DNA of 64,000 nucleotides from Dyadobacter beijingensis DSM 21582 (GTDB lineage: Bacteria; Bacteroidota; Bacteroidia; Cytophagales; Spirosomataceae), in NCBI RefSeq assembly GCF_000382205.1, contig NZ_KB907786.1:124001-188000 (forward strand). Reading direction: 5' to 3'. How positions within the stretch are numbered: position 1 is the first letter of the stretch; the number at the start of each line of letters is the position of its first letter. This document shows positions 7,171-16,545 of the stretch, piece after piece. The notes under the pieces were generated by a model. The model was not told the origin of the DNA, ran no database searches, and saw nothing but the letters and a program-made list of their open reading frames with translations. The translations under genes were made by a program, and so were the position numbers.

Positions 7171-8301
7171 CTACAAGGCCTCCCCGTTCCGGTATTCCTC
7201 CGATGCCTTCTTCACAATCGCATCTCCGTCATGCAGGTCCCCGAAGACTTCTACGAGCGTATCAACCACGATGCCGCGCTTTACGGGTACCCATTCCGCT
7301 TTTTTGGATTTGTCGCGGATCACGAACACCTGCTCGCTGGAATTGACGACGGCCGTGACGGGCACGAACAGCGTGTTGCCCGTCCGCTCGGTGCTCAGCT
7401 GCACTTGCGCATACATGCCGGCCTTCAACTCGTTTGAGCGGTTATTGACATCGAATTCCGTGATCATCGAGCGGTTTTCTTCGGATAATGTGCGTGAGCT
7501 GCGGGCGTAGGATGCCTTGTATATTTTTTCAGGACTGGCCGATACCGTGAAACTGACCTCGCCCTTATTCGGGATGGCGCTCGACATGTTTTCGGGGATC
7601 GCGAGCGTCAGACGGAGCTTTGTATTGTCTTCCAGGATGAATAACGGCTTCGCACCGCCTTCGCCCGGCCCTACCAGCGCACCCGGACTGATATTCCGCT
7701 CGGTGATAATGCCGTCGAATGGCGCGGTTACCGTCAGATAGCGCGAGAGTTCGGTTTTCGTATCGAGGAAAGATTTCGAGGCCTGCACGTTGCCTTTGGC
7801 CACGGCCATGGCGGAGCTGTCGGCGGCGGCGCGGGCTCTGGCGAGATCGAGTTCATTGAGCGACACGGCCCCTTCCGTGCGGTTGGTTTTTTGCAAGCGG
7901 CTGTATGTCAATGCGCTGGCCTGGTAGCGTGTGGTGGTCTGTTGCAATGCGGCTTCGGCGGCGATGAGTTGCGCTTTTGCCTGGCTAAGTTCCGAGATGA
8001 CCTCCGGCGCTTCCAGTACCGACAATACCTGACCTTTCCTGACAAAAGTCCCGCGGTCGACATTGACCGTTTTTACAAATCCTTTCACCTTCGGATGAAT
8101 GCTCACCTTGTTCCAGGGTTTCAGTTCGCCGGGCAATGCGATCTGTTTCGCCGGTTTCATGCTTTTGACATGGGCCAGCTCCACGGCGGGCTGTTCTGCT
8201 GCTTTCGCTTCGTGTTTTTCACTTGTTTCGGCGGTACTGCTGCATGCGCTCATGCCGGCGGCGAAAGCGATCAATACCAGAATGGATTTCAGGGTGTTCA
8301 T
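7171..8301 (-). other. Adaptor (MFP) moiety with its own start and lipoprotein signal
   Basis: Within the long efflux frame, the ATG at 8301 opens a 376-codon unit of normal adaptor length. Its first residues form a lipoprotein signal with the lipobox AGMSAC. An internal signal like this makes sense only if this part is made as a separate protein, so the segment is probably a gene in its own right. It would link the inner-membrane permease to the outer-membrane factor encoded upstream in the operon. Confidence 0.75.
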
Positions 8302-11300
8302 GGAAACGGATGTTTGGAGTTTTTTACGGAAGAAATTGCTTTCGGGATCTTCGGGGTCGAGCGATACCGAATTGACGGACGCTTTGCGCTGTACCAATGT
8401 GAATACCGCCGGCAAAATGAGCAGCGATGCCAGCGTAGAGGCGATGAGCCCGCCGATTACCGCCTGGCCGAGCGGCGCGATCTGGTCACCGCCTTCACCG
8501 AGGCCCGAAGCCATCGGTACCATCCCGGCTATCATCGCGATACTGGTCATGAGGATCGGACGGATACGGCTGCCGGCTGCCAGCGTCACGGCCTTGTGCG
8601 CATCCTGCAATTTCAACCGCAGGTTTTCGGCATTGGTCACCATCAGAATCGCATTCGCGACGGATACCCCCACGGACATGATGAGGCCCATGTATGATTG
8701 CAGGTTCAGCGTCGCGCCGGTGATCAGCAGCAAGCCAATGGAGCCTACCACCACAGCAGGAATGGTCGAAAGTACCACGAGCGACAGTTTGAACGACTGG
8801 TAAGTAGCGGCCAGCAAAAGGAACATGATCACCACCGCTATCAACAAACCCGTTTGCAGGCTGCTCAATGTCTCCGTCAAAAGGTCCGTTTGGCCTTTCA
8901 GCTCTACAATTACCCCGCGCGGCGGTTCGCCCGCGTTCCTGATCGCCTTCTGAACGGCGGTTGTGGCTGCCCCGAGGTCTTTTTTGTGAATGTTGGCAGT
9001 TACAGTTACTAGCCGGTTGGGGCCGGCGCGGTCGTATTCGCCGGGAGCGGTTTTTTCGGAGAATGTCGCTACATCGGCCAGCAATGGGTTGCTCACGCCG
9101 GTTTTCAACGGGATGGTGCCAATGTCCTCCACGGAAGTCATCTGGTACTCCGGTATCTGAACCTGTACCTGGTAGGCAAGGCCTTTGGCATCGTCGAGCC
9201 AGAGGTTTTTGTCGGTAAATCGGCTGGAAGATGTGGCTGCGACCATCGAACGCGCCACTTGCGTGGAGGTAATGCCTAACTGTCCCGCCCTTTCACGGTC
9301 GATTTTTACATCCAGCACAGGGTATTGCAATGGCTGGGCGATCTGAACGTCGCGCAGGAATGCGATATGCTGCATTTCCTTCTGGATTTTACGGGCAAAC
9401 CGGCCGGCTTCTTCCACATCTTTCGCGGCCACGCTTACTTCGATCGGCGTCGAAGCGCCCTGGCTCATGATCTTATCCACCAGCTCGATCGGTTCAAATG
9501 AAATGGCCAGGTTAGGGATTTCCTTCCCGATCCTCGCCCGCAGTTTTTCTTTCAATGCGTCCATTTTAACAGGATACTCTTCCTTCAATGACACCTGCAA
9601 AACCGCTTCGTGCGGACCGCTGTTGAACACGAAAATATTGGAAGTACCATAGCTGGAAGGCACTGTACCCACATAAGCCGAGGATATTTCCACATTTTCC
9701 TTTCCTACCTCCGATTTAATCAGGTTCAAAACCTTCAATGTGGCCTGTTCCGTGCGCTCCACACGCGTACCGTCCGGTACCCGCATACGCATCTGAAACT
9801 GGTGGCTGTTGGCCTTGGGCAGAATATCGGTACCGATGAGGAAGAACCCGCCGACGATCAATGCAATGGTGCCGACGAGGTACACGGGCACGATCAGCCG
9901 CTTGCCCATGATGCCGTTGAGTACATTCAGGTATTTCAATTTAAATTTCTCGAAACCGGTCGGCGGCAACGAGGGGTGTGCACCTTCCTCGATCACATCC
10001 TCGATTTCGCGGTTATCCAATGCCAGAGTAGGCGCTTCGTGGTGCGGATGGTCTTTCAAAAGCCAGTTGGAAAGCACCGGTACCAATGTTTGCGACAGCA
10101 AAAAAGACGCGATCATCGCAAAACCCACGGCCAGCGATAGCGGGAGGAACATCGACCTTGGAATGCCGCTCATGACAAAAGACGGCGCGAAAACGGCCAG
10201 GATCGCCAGCAAAATCAGGAACTCGGGGAATGCGATTTCCTTACAAGCGTCCCAAATGGCCTGTTCCTTCGGCTTGCCCATTTCCTGGTGCTGGTGAATG
10301 TTTTCAATCGTCACCGTCGCCTGGTCGACGAGCACCCCGATAGCCAATGCGAGGCCGCTCAAAGTCATGATGTTGATCGTTTGACCGAACAAATTCATCA
10401 ATATCACGGCCGAAAGAATGGAAATCGGGATGGTGACGATCACGATGATCACGCTCCGCCAGTCTTTCAAGAACAGCAATACCATTAAGCCCGTCAACAA
10501 GGCACCGAGGATACCTTCCGTAATGAGGCTTTTGAGCGAGTTGGTCACATACACCGACTGGTCGAATTCATACGAAATCTTCACATCCTCCGGCACGGCG
10601 TTCCGCAATTGCGGCAATGCAGCGCGGATATTGTTCACCACATCGAGCGTGGAAGCATCGGATTTCTTGACCACGGGAATATAAACCGCCCGACGGCCAT
10701 TGATCAATGCATAGCTTACCGTCACGTCGGCGCCGTCTTCCACCATGCCTACGTCGCGGATGAACACGGTAGGACCTGCGCCTACGCGGATGGGGATATT
10801 CAGAAAGTCTTCCGGCTTCTTGATAAGCGAGTTAACAGGCGTCATCAAAGTTTTGTCGCCCATGCGGATGTTACCGGCCGGGGATGGCTGGTTGTTGGCA
10901 ATAATGGATTTGATCACCTCTTCGGGCGTCAGATGGTAGCTGCGAATGCGCTCCGGGTCTACACGGACGACGATCGTACGCTGGTTACCACCAAATGGCG
11001 GGGGGCTGGAAACACCTTCAATGCGGCTGAACATCGGACGTACCCGCGACGATGCGAAGTCCTGGATCTCGTTCAGCGAGCGGCTGGCGCTTTCAAAAAC
11101 CATCTGCCCGATCGGCACGGAGCTGGCGTCGAACCGGACTACCTGCGGCGGCACGGTTCCCTCGGGCATATAGGCCTTCGCGCGGGAAACGTTGTTGGCG
11201 ACCTCCGCCGCCGCCTGCGCCATATCGGTGCCGGGGTAGAAGGAGAGTTTGATCAACGACAAGCCCTGGATCGTTTTCACATCCACATCGCGGATACCCG

Positions 11301-11526
11301 AGACGTACAGGAAGTGGTCCTGGTAGCGGGTGGCGATGAAGCCGTCCATCTGGTCGGGTGCCATACCGCCGTAGGGCTGTACCACGTAAATGGTAGGCAG
11401 GTCGAGGTTTGGGAAAATGTCGACCGGAATGCTCCGGATCGATAATACCGAGAAGAATAGGATGCCGATCACGACCACCACGATGGAAATGGGCTGTCGG
11501 AGGGCAGTTCTGATGAGTTGGTACAT
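7171..11526 (-). CDS. RND efflux permease and periplasmic adaptor in one open frame
   Basis: A 1,451-residue frame. Residues 1 to about 1075 are an RND efflux permease (MYQLIRTALRQPISIVVVVI; membrane bundle near 335-490; second half from about 565). The last 376 residues are a complete membrane fusion protein, with barrel-sandwich start KVSIHPKVKGFVKTV, helical hairpin, and APFDGIITERNI. The adaptor part begins with its own lipoprotein signal (MNTLKS...GMSAC) at 8301. Just upstream is a run of six A on the coding strand. With one A fewer, the permease would end RKNSKHPFP with a stop overlapping the adaptor ATG as ATGA, the normal coupled arrangement. The fusion may thus be a recent indel, a slippage site or a sequence error. 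The permease starts four bases after the outer-membrane factor stop. Confidence 0.85.
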   Translation of the reverse strand: MYQLIRTALRQPISIVVVVIGILFFSVLSIRSIPVDIFPNLDLPTIYVVQPYGGMAPDQMDGFIATRYQDHFLYVSGIRDVDVKTIQGLSLIKLSFYPGTDMAQAAAEVANNVSRAKAYMPEGTVPPQVVRFDASSVPIGQMVFESASRSLNEIQDFASSRVRPMFSRIEGVSSPPPFGGNQRTIVVRVDPERIRSYHLTPEEVIKSIIANNQPSPAGNIRMGDKTLMTPVNSLIKKPEDFLNIPIRVGAGPTVFIRDVGMVEDGADVTVSYALINGRRAVYIPVVKKSDASTLDVVNNIRAALPQLRNAVPEDVKISYEFDQSVYVTNSLKSLITEGILGALLTGLMVLLFLKDWRSVIIVIVTIPISILSAVILMNLFGQTINIMTLSGLALAIGVLVDQATVTIENIHQHQEMGKPKEQAIWDACKEIAFPEFLILLAILAVFAPSFVMSGIPRSMFLPLSLAVGFAMIASFLLSQTLVPVLSNWLLKDHPHHEAPTLALDNREIEDVIEEGAHPSLPPTGFEKFKLKYLNVLNGIMGKRLIVPVYLVGTIALIVGGFFLIGTDILPKANSHQFQMRMRVPDGTRVERTEQATLKVLNLIKSEVGKENVEISSAYVGTVPSSYGTSNIFVFNSGPHEAVLQVSLKEEYPVKMDALKEKLRARIGKEIPNLAISFEPIELVDKIMSQGASTPIEVSVAAKDVEEAGRFARKIQKEMQHIAFLRDVQIAQPLQYPVLDVKIDRERAGQLGITSTQVARSMVAATSSSRFTDKNLWLDDAKGLAYQVQVQIPEYQMTSVEDIGTIPLKTGVSNPLLADVATFSEKTAPGEYDRAGPNRLVTVTANIHKKDLGAATTAVQKAIRNAGEPPRGVIVELKGQTDLLTETLSSLQTGLLIAVVIMFLLLAATYQSFKLSLVVLSTIPAVVVGSIGLLLITGATLNLQSYMGLIMSVGVSVANAILMVTNAENLRLKLQDAHKAVTLAAGSRIRPILMTSIAMIAGMVPMASGLGEGGDQIAPLGQAVIGGLIASTLASLLILPAVFTLVQRKASVNSVSLDPEDPESNFFRKKLQTSVSMNTLKSILVLIAFAAGMSACSSTAETSEKHEAKAAEQPAVELAHVKSMKPAKQIALPGELKPWNKVSIHPKVKGFVKTVNVDRGTFVRKGQVLSVLEAPEVISELSQAKAQLIAAEAALQQTTTRYQASALTYSRLQKTNRTEGAVSLNELDLARARAAADSSAMAVAKGNVQASKSFLDTKTELSRYLTVTAPFDGIITERNISPGALVGPGEGGAKPLFILEDNTKLRLTLAIPENMSSAIPNKGEVSFTVSASPEKIYKASYARSSRTLSEENRSMITEFDVNNRSNELKAGMYAQVQLSTERTGNTLFVPVTAVVNSSEQVFVIRDKSKKAEWVPVKRGIVVDTLVEVFGDLHDGDAIVKKASEEYRNGEAL

Positions 11527-11530
11527 AATA

Positions 11531-12997
11531 TTATGGGTTTATCTGGCTCAGAAAAATTTCGAGGTCACCCGCGGCTGCGGCTTTGAGCAGGAGCGAGCGC
11601 CAGGCATTGCCGTTGGTGACGAACTTGTCGACCTCGGCGCGGTTCAATGCATTGACGCTTTGTGCCAACGTGAAAAGGTCGGTCATACCGCTCTGGTAGC
11701 GCGCTTCGGCCTGGTTGAAAGCCCGTTGCGCGGCTGCGAGCTGCACGGGCGTGAGGCGTGCCTGCGCGAGTGAAAGCTGGAACTGGATCTCCGATTCGCG
11801 CGACTGGCGGTCGAGTTGCAGCTGCTGGGTTTGGTACAGGGATTTGAAACGTTCTACCTGGAATTGCTCCGCGTGGTAATCGTTCCTGACCTTGAAAATG
11901 TTGGTCAGGTTCCAGCGGGTCGAAATGCCGAAGAGATAATTGTAAACCTGGTATTTAACCCCGCTCGAAAAGTCGGTGCGGAAGGAATCGTCCTTATTCG
12001 AAACGCCCGAACCACGGCCCCAGCCGGCGCCTACGAGCGAAACGGATGGCAAATAGGAACGCTTCACGGCTACGCTGCGGGCCAATGAGGCATCGATTTG
12101 TGCCTGCGAGAACCTTAATGCGGGATTTTTCAAAAACGAAGCCGCGTCGCCTGGAACAGCAGGAAGCTGGGAGTAAAAACCCATCGTATCCACCTGAATG
12201 CTGTCGCGCAACTCGCCGGTGAGTTCGGAGAAACGCAATCGCTGCGCTTTTTCGGACCGCTGGCTTTCGAGGAGCAGCAATTGCGCCTTGGCATATTCCG
12301 CCGCGGCGAGCGAGCTATCGACGCCCGGGCGCATACCCGAACTGACGGCGGCGTCCGTGACACGTTTGAAAATCAATGCCCTTTCCAGGTTCTGGCGCTG
12401 TGCGCCGACCAGTTTCTGGTTGATCAGCAGCAGCAGATATGCGTCGATGATTTTGACCTGGTGCTGGAACAATTCATTTTCATAGTCGGCCTGGGCGCGG
12501 GCGAGATCGGCTTTGGCGGCGTTTACATTGGCCTTTATTTTTCCAAAATTAAAAACCCTCCAGTCGACCATTGCCGTCGTAAAACTGCCGAATGTGGCCG
12601 TGTAATAATTTTCGGGCCGGATACCGCCGGAGGGCGACAATGCGCTGCCCTCATTGGGCAGAAATGCCCCGGCCACGCTGTTGCTGGTGGCATAGGTATA
12701 TTGGTCCTGCACGATAAATGCGGGCAGGTAATCCGTTTTGACGGACTTGATACGGCTCTCAGCGCCGTGAATTTCAGCCTGTTTGGCTTTCAGGAAAGGG
12801 AAATTGCCCTTTCCCTGTTCGAGGGCCTCGTGCAGTTTGATCTGCTGCGGGTAGGCGGGAATGCATGCAAGCATGGCAAAAACCAACGCGAGCCAGCCGC
12901 TTTTGATGTTGAAGATCCGGTGTGTGAACCTTTCCTTGGAGTGCGCATTTCCCGGCGGGAACAGGCGGGAAACGGGGTGATACTGGGAGTGCTTCAT
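11531..12997 (-). CDS. TolC-family outer membrane efflux protein
   Basis: 488 residues from the ATG at 12997. A hydrophobic export segment lies unusually deep (about residues 33-50, GWLALVFAMLACIPAYPQQ), so translation may start later than annotated. The mature part has the two repeated outer-membrane-efflux domains, rich in helix-forming Ala/Gln/Leu, with the family-like LHEALEQGKGNFPFLKAK near the N-terminus. It forms the outer-membrane exit duct for the RND pump. It is the first gene of the efflux operon, divergent from the two-component system. Confidence 0.9.
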   Translation of the reverse strand: MKHSQYHPVSRLFPPGNAHSKERFTHRIFNIKSGWLALVFAMLACIPAYPQQIKLHEALEQGKGNFPFLKAKQAEIHGAESRIKSVKTDYLPAFIVQDQYTYATSNSVAGAFLPNEGSALSPSGGIRPENYYTATFGSFTTAMVDWRVFNFGKIKANVNAAKADLARAQADYENELFQHQVKIIDAYLLLLINQKLVGAQRQNLERALIFKRVTDAAVSSGMRPGVDSSLAAAEYAKAQLLLLESQRSEKAQRLRFSELTGELRDSIQVDTMGFYSQLPAVPGDAASFLKNPALRFSQAQIDASLARSVAVKRSYLPSVSLVGAGWGRGSGVSNKDDSFRTDFSSGVKYQVYNYLFGISTRWNLTNIFKVRNDYHAEQFQVERFKSLYQTQQLQLDRQSRESEIQFQLSLAQARLTPVQLAAAQRAFNQAEARYQSGMTDLFTLAQSVNALNRAEVDKFVTNGNAWRSLLLKAAAAGDLEIFLSQINP

Positions 12998-13021
12998 AAT
13001 TCGGGTAAAGAGATTTTTAGC

Positions 13022-13029
13022 CGAAATTA
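13022..13029 (-). promoter_or_regulatory. Candidate -7 element of the efflux operon
   Basis: The minus strand reads TAATTTCG, one mismatch from TAnnTTTG, 24 bases upstream of the outer-membrane factor ATG. It sits exactly 12 bases downstream of a GTTTCC half-site, mirroring the regulator promoter on the other side. Confidence 0.45.
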
Positions 13030-13038
13030 GAGCCCAAT

Positions 13039-13113
13039 TCTGGAAACATTTGGGAAACGGATGCCTGCAAAGAGCTGTTTATTACGTTATTATCCTTCCT
13101 AAATGTTTCCAGA
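13039..13113. promoter_or_regulatory. Paired operators between the efflux operon and the two-component genes
   Basis: 13039-13056 and 13096-13113 are inverted copies of one 18-bp sequence (17 of 18 identical). Each copy is a direct repeat of two 6-bp half-sites with 11-bp spacing. Reading toward its promoter, the left operator is GTTTCC-N5-GTTTCC and the right is CCTTCC-N5-GTTTCC. Such spacing is typical of OmpR/PhoB-family regulators. Each proximal half-site lies 12 bases from a -7 element of the facing promoter. The response regulator encoded next door is the obvious candidate to bind both. Confidence 0.7.
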
Positions 13114-13122
13114 TTCCGCGCG

Positions 13123-13130
13123 TATTTTTG
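13123..13130 (+). promoter_or_regulatory. -7 element of the response regulator gene
   Basis: TATTTTTG matches TAnnTTTG exactly, 22 bases before the regulator ATG, and is followed by a good ribosome-binding site (AAGAGGA). The right operator half-site ends 12 bases upstream and overlaps the expected -33 region. Confidence 0.6.
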
Positions 13131-13152
13131 TAAAGTATCTTTTGAAAGAGGA

Positions 13153-13830
13153 ATGAAAATATTAGTTGTTGAGGACGAAAAGGGACTGGCGGAAAGTATT
13201 ACGGATTACCTTTCCCGCGAGGGCTTCGTGTGCGAGGTGGCCAACACATTCTGGCAGGCCGACGAGAAGATCAGCTTGTACCAGTACGACTGCACGATCG
13301 TAGACCTGACGCTGCCCGACGGCACCGGTTTCGACATTATCAAAACATTGAAAAAGATCGCAGCAGCAACGGGTATTATCATTATATCGGCCCGTAATAC
13401 ATTGGAGGACAAGCTTAAAGGGCTCGAAATCGGCTCGGACGATTACATGACCAAGCCGTTTCACCTCTCGGAGCTGAATGCGCGGGTGAAGTCGCTGATA
13501 CGCCGGCGGAATTTCGGCGGGAACAATGATATGACCTGGAAAGATATTCGCGTAAACCTGCCTCAGCGGAAGGTATTTATCCGGGACGCCGAGACAACAT
13601 TATCCAAAAAGGAATACGATCTGCTGCTCTATTTTCTGTCCAATATCGATGTGGCGCTTACGAAGGAATCCATCGCCGAGCACCTTTGGGGCGATAACAT
13701 GGATTCGGCCGATTCGCTGGATATGGTGTATTCGCATATCAAAAATCTCCGCAGGAAAATCGTTGAGAAAGGCGGAAAAGATTACATTCAGTCGATTTAC
13801 GGGATAGGCTACAAATTTACGGCACCTTGA
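13153..13830 (+). CDS. OmpR/PhoB-family response regulator
   Basis: 225 residues. The N-terminal receiver domain starts MKILVVEDEKG, has the phospho-acceptor Asp near residue 51 (IVDLTLPDGTG) and the conserved Lys in TKPFHLSELNARV. The C-terminal winged helix (about 125-222) contains LSKKEYDLLLYF and IQSIYGIGYKF. It should bind DNA as a dimer at 11-bp-spaced direct repeats, such as those in its own promoter region. Its stop overlaps the kinase start, and it is transcribed divergently from the RND efflux operon, which it probably controls. Confidence 0.94.
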   Translation: MKILVVEDEKGLAESITDYLSREGFVCEVANTFWQADEKISLYQYDCTIVDLTLPDGTGFDIIKTLKKIAAATGIIIISARNTLEDKLKGLEIGSDDYMTKPFHLSELNARVKSLIRRRNFGGNNDMTWKDIRVNLPQRKVFIRDAETTLSKKEYDLLLYFLSNIDVALTKESIAEHLWGDNMDSADSLDMVYSHIKNLRRKIVEKGGKDYIQSIYGIGYKFTAP

Positions 13831-15083
13831 AACTACTCGAAAAAGCCAGCCGCATTTACCTCATGGCGTCGCTGCTGATCTACGCGGCGGTGGGGATCGC
13901 CTTTTTCTGGATCATCAAATTCATGATCTACGACGAGGTGGAAAGCAGGCTGATGGTCGAAAAGCAGGATTTCGAGGCGTACGTACGCAGCAACGACACC
14001 TGGTCCAACAATTCCTATTTTGTCGAGAACAAGATCGAGGTGGTGCCGATTTTCGGGAAGTTCAAGAATGAGGTCGCATTTACCGACACGCTGATCAGCA
14101 ACCGCTATGACGAAACCGCCGACCCGTTCCGGCAGCTTACTTTTTATACATTGATCGGCGGCTCGCCCTATCGCGTGGCGATCAGGAAATCGATGATCGA
14201 ATCCTACAAGCTGATCGAAGCCATTTCTGCGGCGATGATCGCGTTTTTGGGATTGCTGTTCGTGAGTACGCTCATCTTCCACCGCGTGCTGTCGGGCAAG
14301 CTCTGGAAGCCTTTTTACGACTCGCTGGCGCGGATTAAGGATTTTGACTGGACGAAAAACAAACCCCTGGAAACAGTCCGCAGCGAGATCACGGAGTTCA
14401 ACGAGCTGGGCGACGTGATGGAAAAGATGGCTTCCAAAATGCAGCATGATTACCGCAGCCTGCGCGAATTCACGGAAAATGCCTCTCACGAGATCCAGAC
14501 GCCGCTGGCGCTCATCAATGCGCGGGTAGAGCAGTTTATCCAGTCGAAAGATTTGGGCGAAAACCATACTTACTGGATCGAGGAAATTTACCATGCCGCC
14601 CGGCGTATGTCGCGGCTGAACCAGGGACTTTTATTGCTGGCGAAAATTGAAAATCAGCAGTTTACCGAACAGGAGGAGCTCGATCTTTCGGAAGTGGCAT
14701 TGAACAAGCTGAAAGATTTCGAAGATATTCTGCAGCATAAGGACATTCGCCTTACCGTGCAATCGACGGGCAGTTTCAGGAAGGTTATGTCGCCGGCATT
14801 GGCGGAAATCCTGCTGACGAACCTGATCAACAATGCGATCCGGCACAACTACAATGGCGGCGAGCTCCGGCTGGAATCGGGGCCGGACTTTGTGCAGGTG
14901 AGCAATACGGGCAACCCGCTGAAAAGCGATCCCGAGCGGCTTTTTGAGCGATTCAAAAAAGAATCCACCGGCGCGGAATCGCTGGGTTTGGGGCTGGCGA
15001 TCGTGAAGCAGATTTGTGATAACTGCGATTTACAGATTTCGTACCAGTACCACGAGCCTGTTCACTCCATTCGCATTACCTAG
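13827..15083 (+). CDS. Sensor histidine kinase
   Basis: 418 residues from a TTG at 13827 that overlaps the regulator stop (TTGA); an ATG at 13863 is an alternative. Two membrane segments (about 12-31 and 130-152) enclose a periplasmic sensor region of about 100 residues. The H-box is ENASHEIQTPLAL, with His near residue 220, and the ATP-binding domain has NLINNAIRHN and GLGLAIVKQI. It should phosphorylate the adjacent regulator. The signal is unknown; the linkage suggests envelope stress or a pump substrate. Its 3' end overlaps the convergent TlpA-like gene by eight bases. Confidence 0.92.
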   Translation: MKLLEKASRIYLMASLLIYAAVGIAFFWIIKFMIYDEVESRLMVEKQDFEAYVRSNDTWSNNSYFVENKIEVVPIFGKFKNEVAFTDTLISNRYDETADPFRQLTFYTLIGGSPYRVAIRKSMIESYKLIEAISAAMIAFLGLLFVSTLIFHRVLSGKLWKPFYDSLARIKDFDWTKNKPLETVRSEITEFNELGDVMEKMASKMQHDYRSLREFTENASHEIQTPLALINARVEQFIQSKDLGENHTYWIEEIYHAARRMSRLNQGLLLLAKIENQQFTEQEELDLSEVALNKLKDFEDILQHKDIRLTVQSTGSFRKVMSPALAEILLTNLINNAIRHNYNGGELRLESGPDFVQVSNTGNPLKSDPERLFERFKKESTGAESLGLGLAIVKQICDNCDLQISYQYHEPVHSIRIT

Positions 15084-16545
15084 CCACTTTCTGTAACTCG
15101 GCTTCCAAGGTTTTGTTGTTCGGGAACTCCTGGGGAATCCACCGGTTGACGATCTTGCCGGAGCCATCCAGCACCAGGAACGGATACCGGATATCAATGC
15201 CGTATTTCTCTTTCAAAACCTCGATATTCTCGTCCGAAGCCCATAAATGCTTCGCAGTCGGGCGTGCCTTCACATATTGTTTCCACGTAGAAAGCGGAAT
15301 GCCGGAAGCGACCGAAACGTATACGAACGTCACTTTGTCCGCATATTTGTCTTCCAAAACCTTCAACCCCGGCTCGTGCTGGCCGATGCTGAATGAAAAT
15401 ACCATGCACACGGGCTTGCCTTGCAGGGAAGAAACGGCCACTGCGGCGCTGTCGGGGCTAAGCAACGTCACGTCGGCAATGGCCGCGCCGGGTTGCAGCG
15501 ATTCCTTCGTCTGGATCAGTTTGGCAATATAGTCCGTGTAGGGCGACTGCGGAAAGGTGGCCTTGTAATCCGCGAGCAGCGTTTTGGCGGTTTCCACGTT
15601 CGGGATGGCCGTGGCGGCGTAATTGAGCCAATAGGTGGCGAGGTATTCCTTCTGTTTCGGATAGGCGGCGAGTTTTTCCTTGCTGAATGCGTATACATCC
15701 TGCAACGCCTGGGGACTTATTTCGTAGCGGGTTTCGGATTCGAGAGGAAATTTACGGGTCGACGGGATGAGTGCCCAGTTGCGGAGCTCGTCGCGGTAGG
15801 CCTGGCTGAGCAACGCGTCGTCGGGCTGGATTTTGAAATCGGTTAATGTAAAATCTTCCAGTTCTTTCCGCTGGGCGGCGTCGAGTTTGGCAACTCGGTT
15901 CCGGCGCATGATTTTTTCCTGGATCAGCTGGCGGGTGATCGACGGCTCAGTAGCCGTCGTAGCGAGGACATAAGCTTCGAATGCAGGTACGACGGGATTG
16001 GCCATTTTGAATTTATCGAATGCATCGAGCCGCACTTTTTTGAGGCTGTCGCTCTGCTGTACCACGCTTTTGTTGTCGATTTGAGAAGGCTTGTAGCCGA
16101 AAACAGGCAGGTACTGGTACTGGTTTTCGAGAAAATAGTTTTTCAGAAAGGTCTGGTAACCGGCATTCTTACCGGCGAAAGTCACATCAGCATTTTCCCC
16201 GACATTGATCGTCAGGTCGTCGCCGGGTTGCAGGAACAGCATCCACGTTTTATTCACACCGCCGCCGCTGTACTGCAGGCGCATCATTTTGGGTTCGCTG
16301 AGCTGGATCACCGCTTTTTCGGAAGTTTTCTCGGAAAATGCCACGGAAGCTACCGCATCCAACCGGGTATCGGCAAGGCCGGTGCCCAGATTGGGGTGAA
16401 AATGTACATCTTCCAGCACGAGTGTAACCGTCACCGGAACCTGTTTGGGCGCTGTGAGCGTGATATTGGCGGTATTTTGCGCATACGAAGCAAGGCTTGC
16501 AGCCAGGCAGAATAGTGTGAGAATGAGAATGTTGATATGTTTCAT
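15076..16545 (-). CDS. TlpA-like thioredoxin-fold protein without a CxxC motif
   Basis: 489 residues from the ATG at 16545, which is followed directly by a signal peptide (MKHINILILTLFCLAASLASYAQ). The ORF is open to 16602, but that extension would displace the signal. A long N-terminal region (to about 350) resembles Bacteroidota proteins with a DUF4369-like front part. The C-terminal domain follows the thioredoxin/TlpA layout: PGAAIADVTLLSPDS, then GKPVCMVFSFSIGQHEPGLK, where the redox CxxC should be, then IDIRYPFLVLDGSGKIV. Only one cysteine is present there, so it is unlikely to be a normal thiol-disulfide reductase. Confidence 0.75.
   Translation of the reverse strand: MKHINILILTLFCLAASLASYAQNTANITLTAPKQVPVTVTLVLEDVHFHPNLGTGLADTRLDAVASVAFSEKTSEKAVIQLSEPKMMRLQYSGGGVNKTWMLFLQPGDDLTINVGENADVTFAGKNAGYQTFLKNYFLENQYQYLPVFGYKPSQIDNKSVVQQSDSLKKVRLDAFDKFKMANPVVPAFEAYVLATTATEPSITRQLIQEKIMRRNRVAKLDAAQRKELEDFTLTDFKIQPDDALLSQAYRDELRNWALIPSTRKFPLESETRYEISPQALQDVYAFSKEKLAAYPKQKEYLATYWLNYAATAIPNVETAKTLLADYKATFPQSPYTDYIAKLIQTKESLQPGAAIADVTLLSPDSAAVAVSSLQGKPVCMVFSFSIGQHEPGLKVLEDKYADKVTFVYVSVASGIPLSTWKQYVKARPTAKHLWASDENIEVLKEKYGIDIRYPFLVLDGSGKIVNRWIPQEFPNNKTLEAELQKVAR

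Noticed and set aside
10609..11445. 278-codon plus-strand ORF (and others between 7891 and 10297) opposite the RND efflux gene.
   Set aside because: Shadow frames of the permease; no domain, no promoter, and the RND family match on the minus strand is unambiguous.
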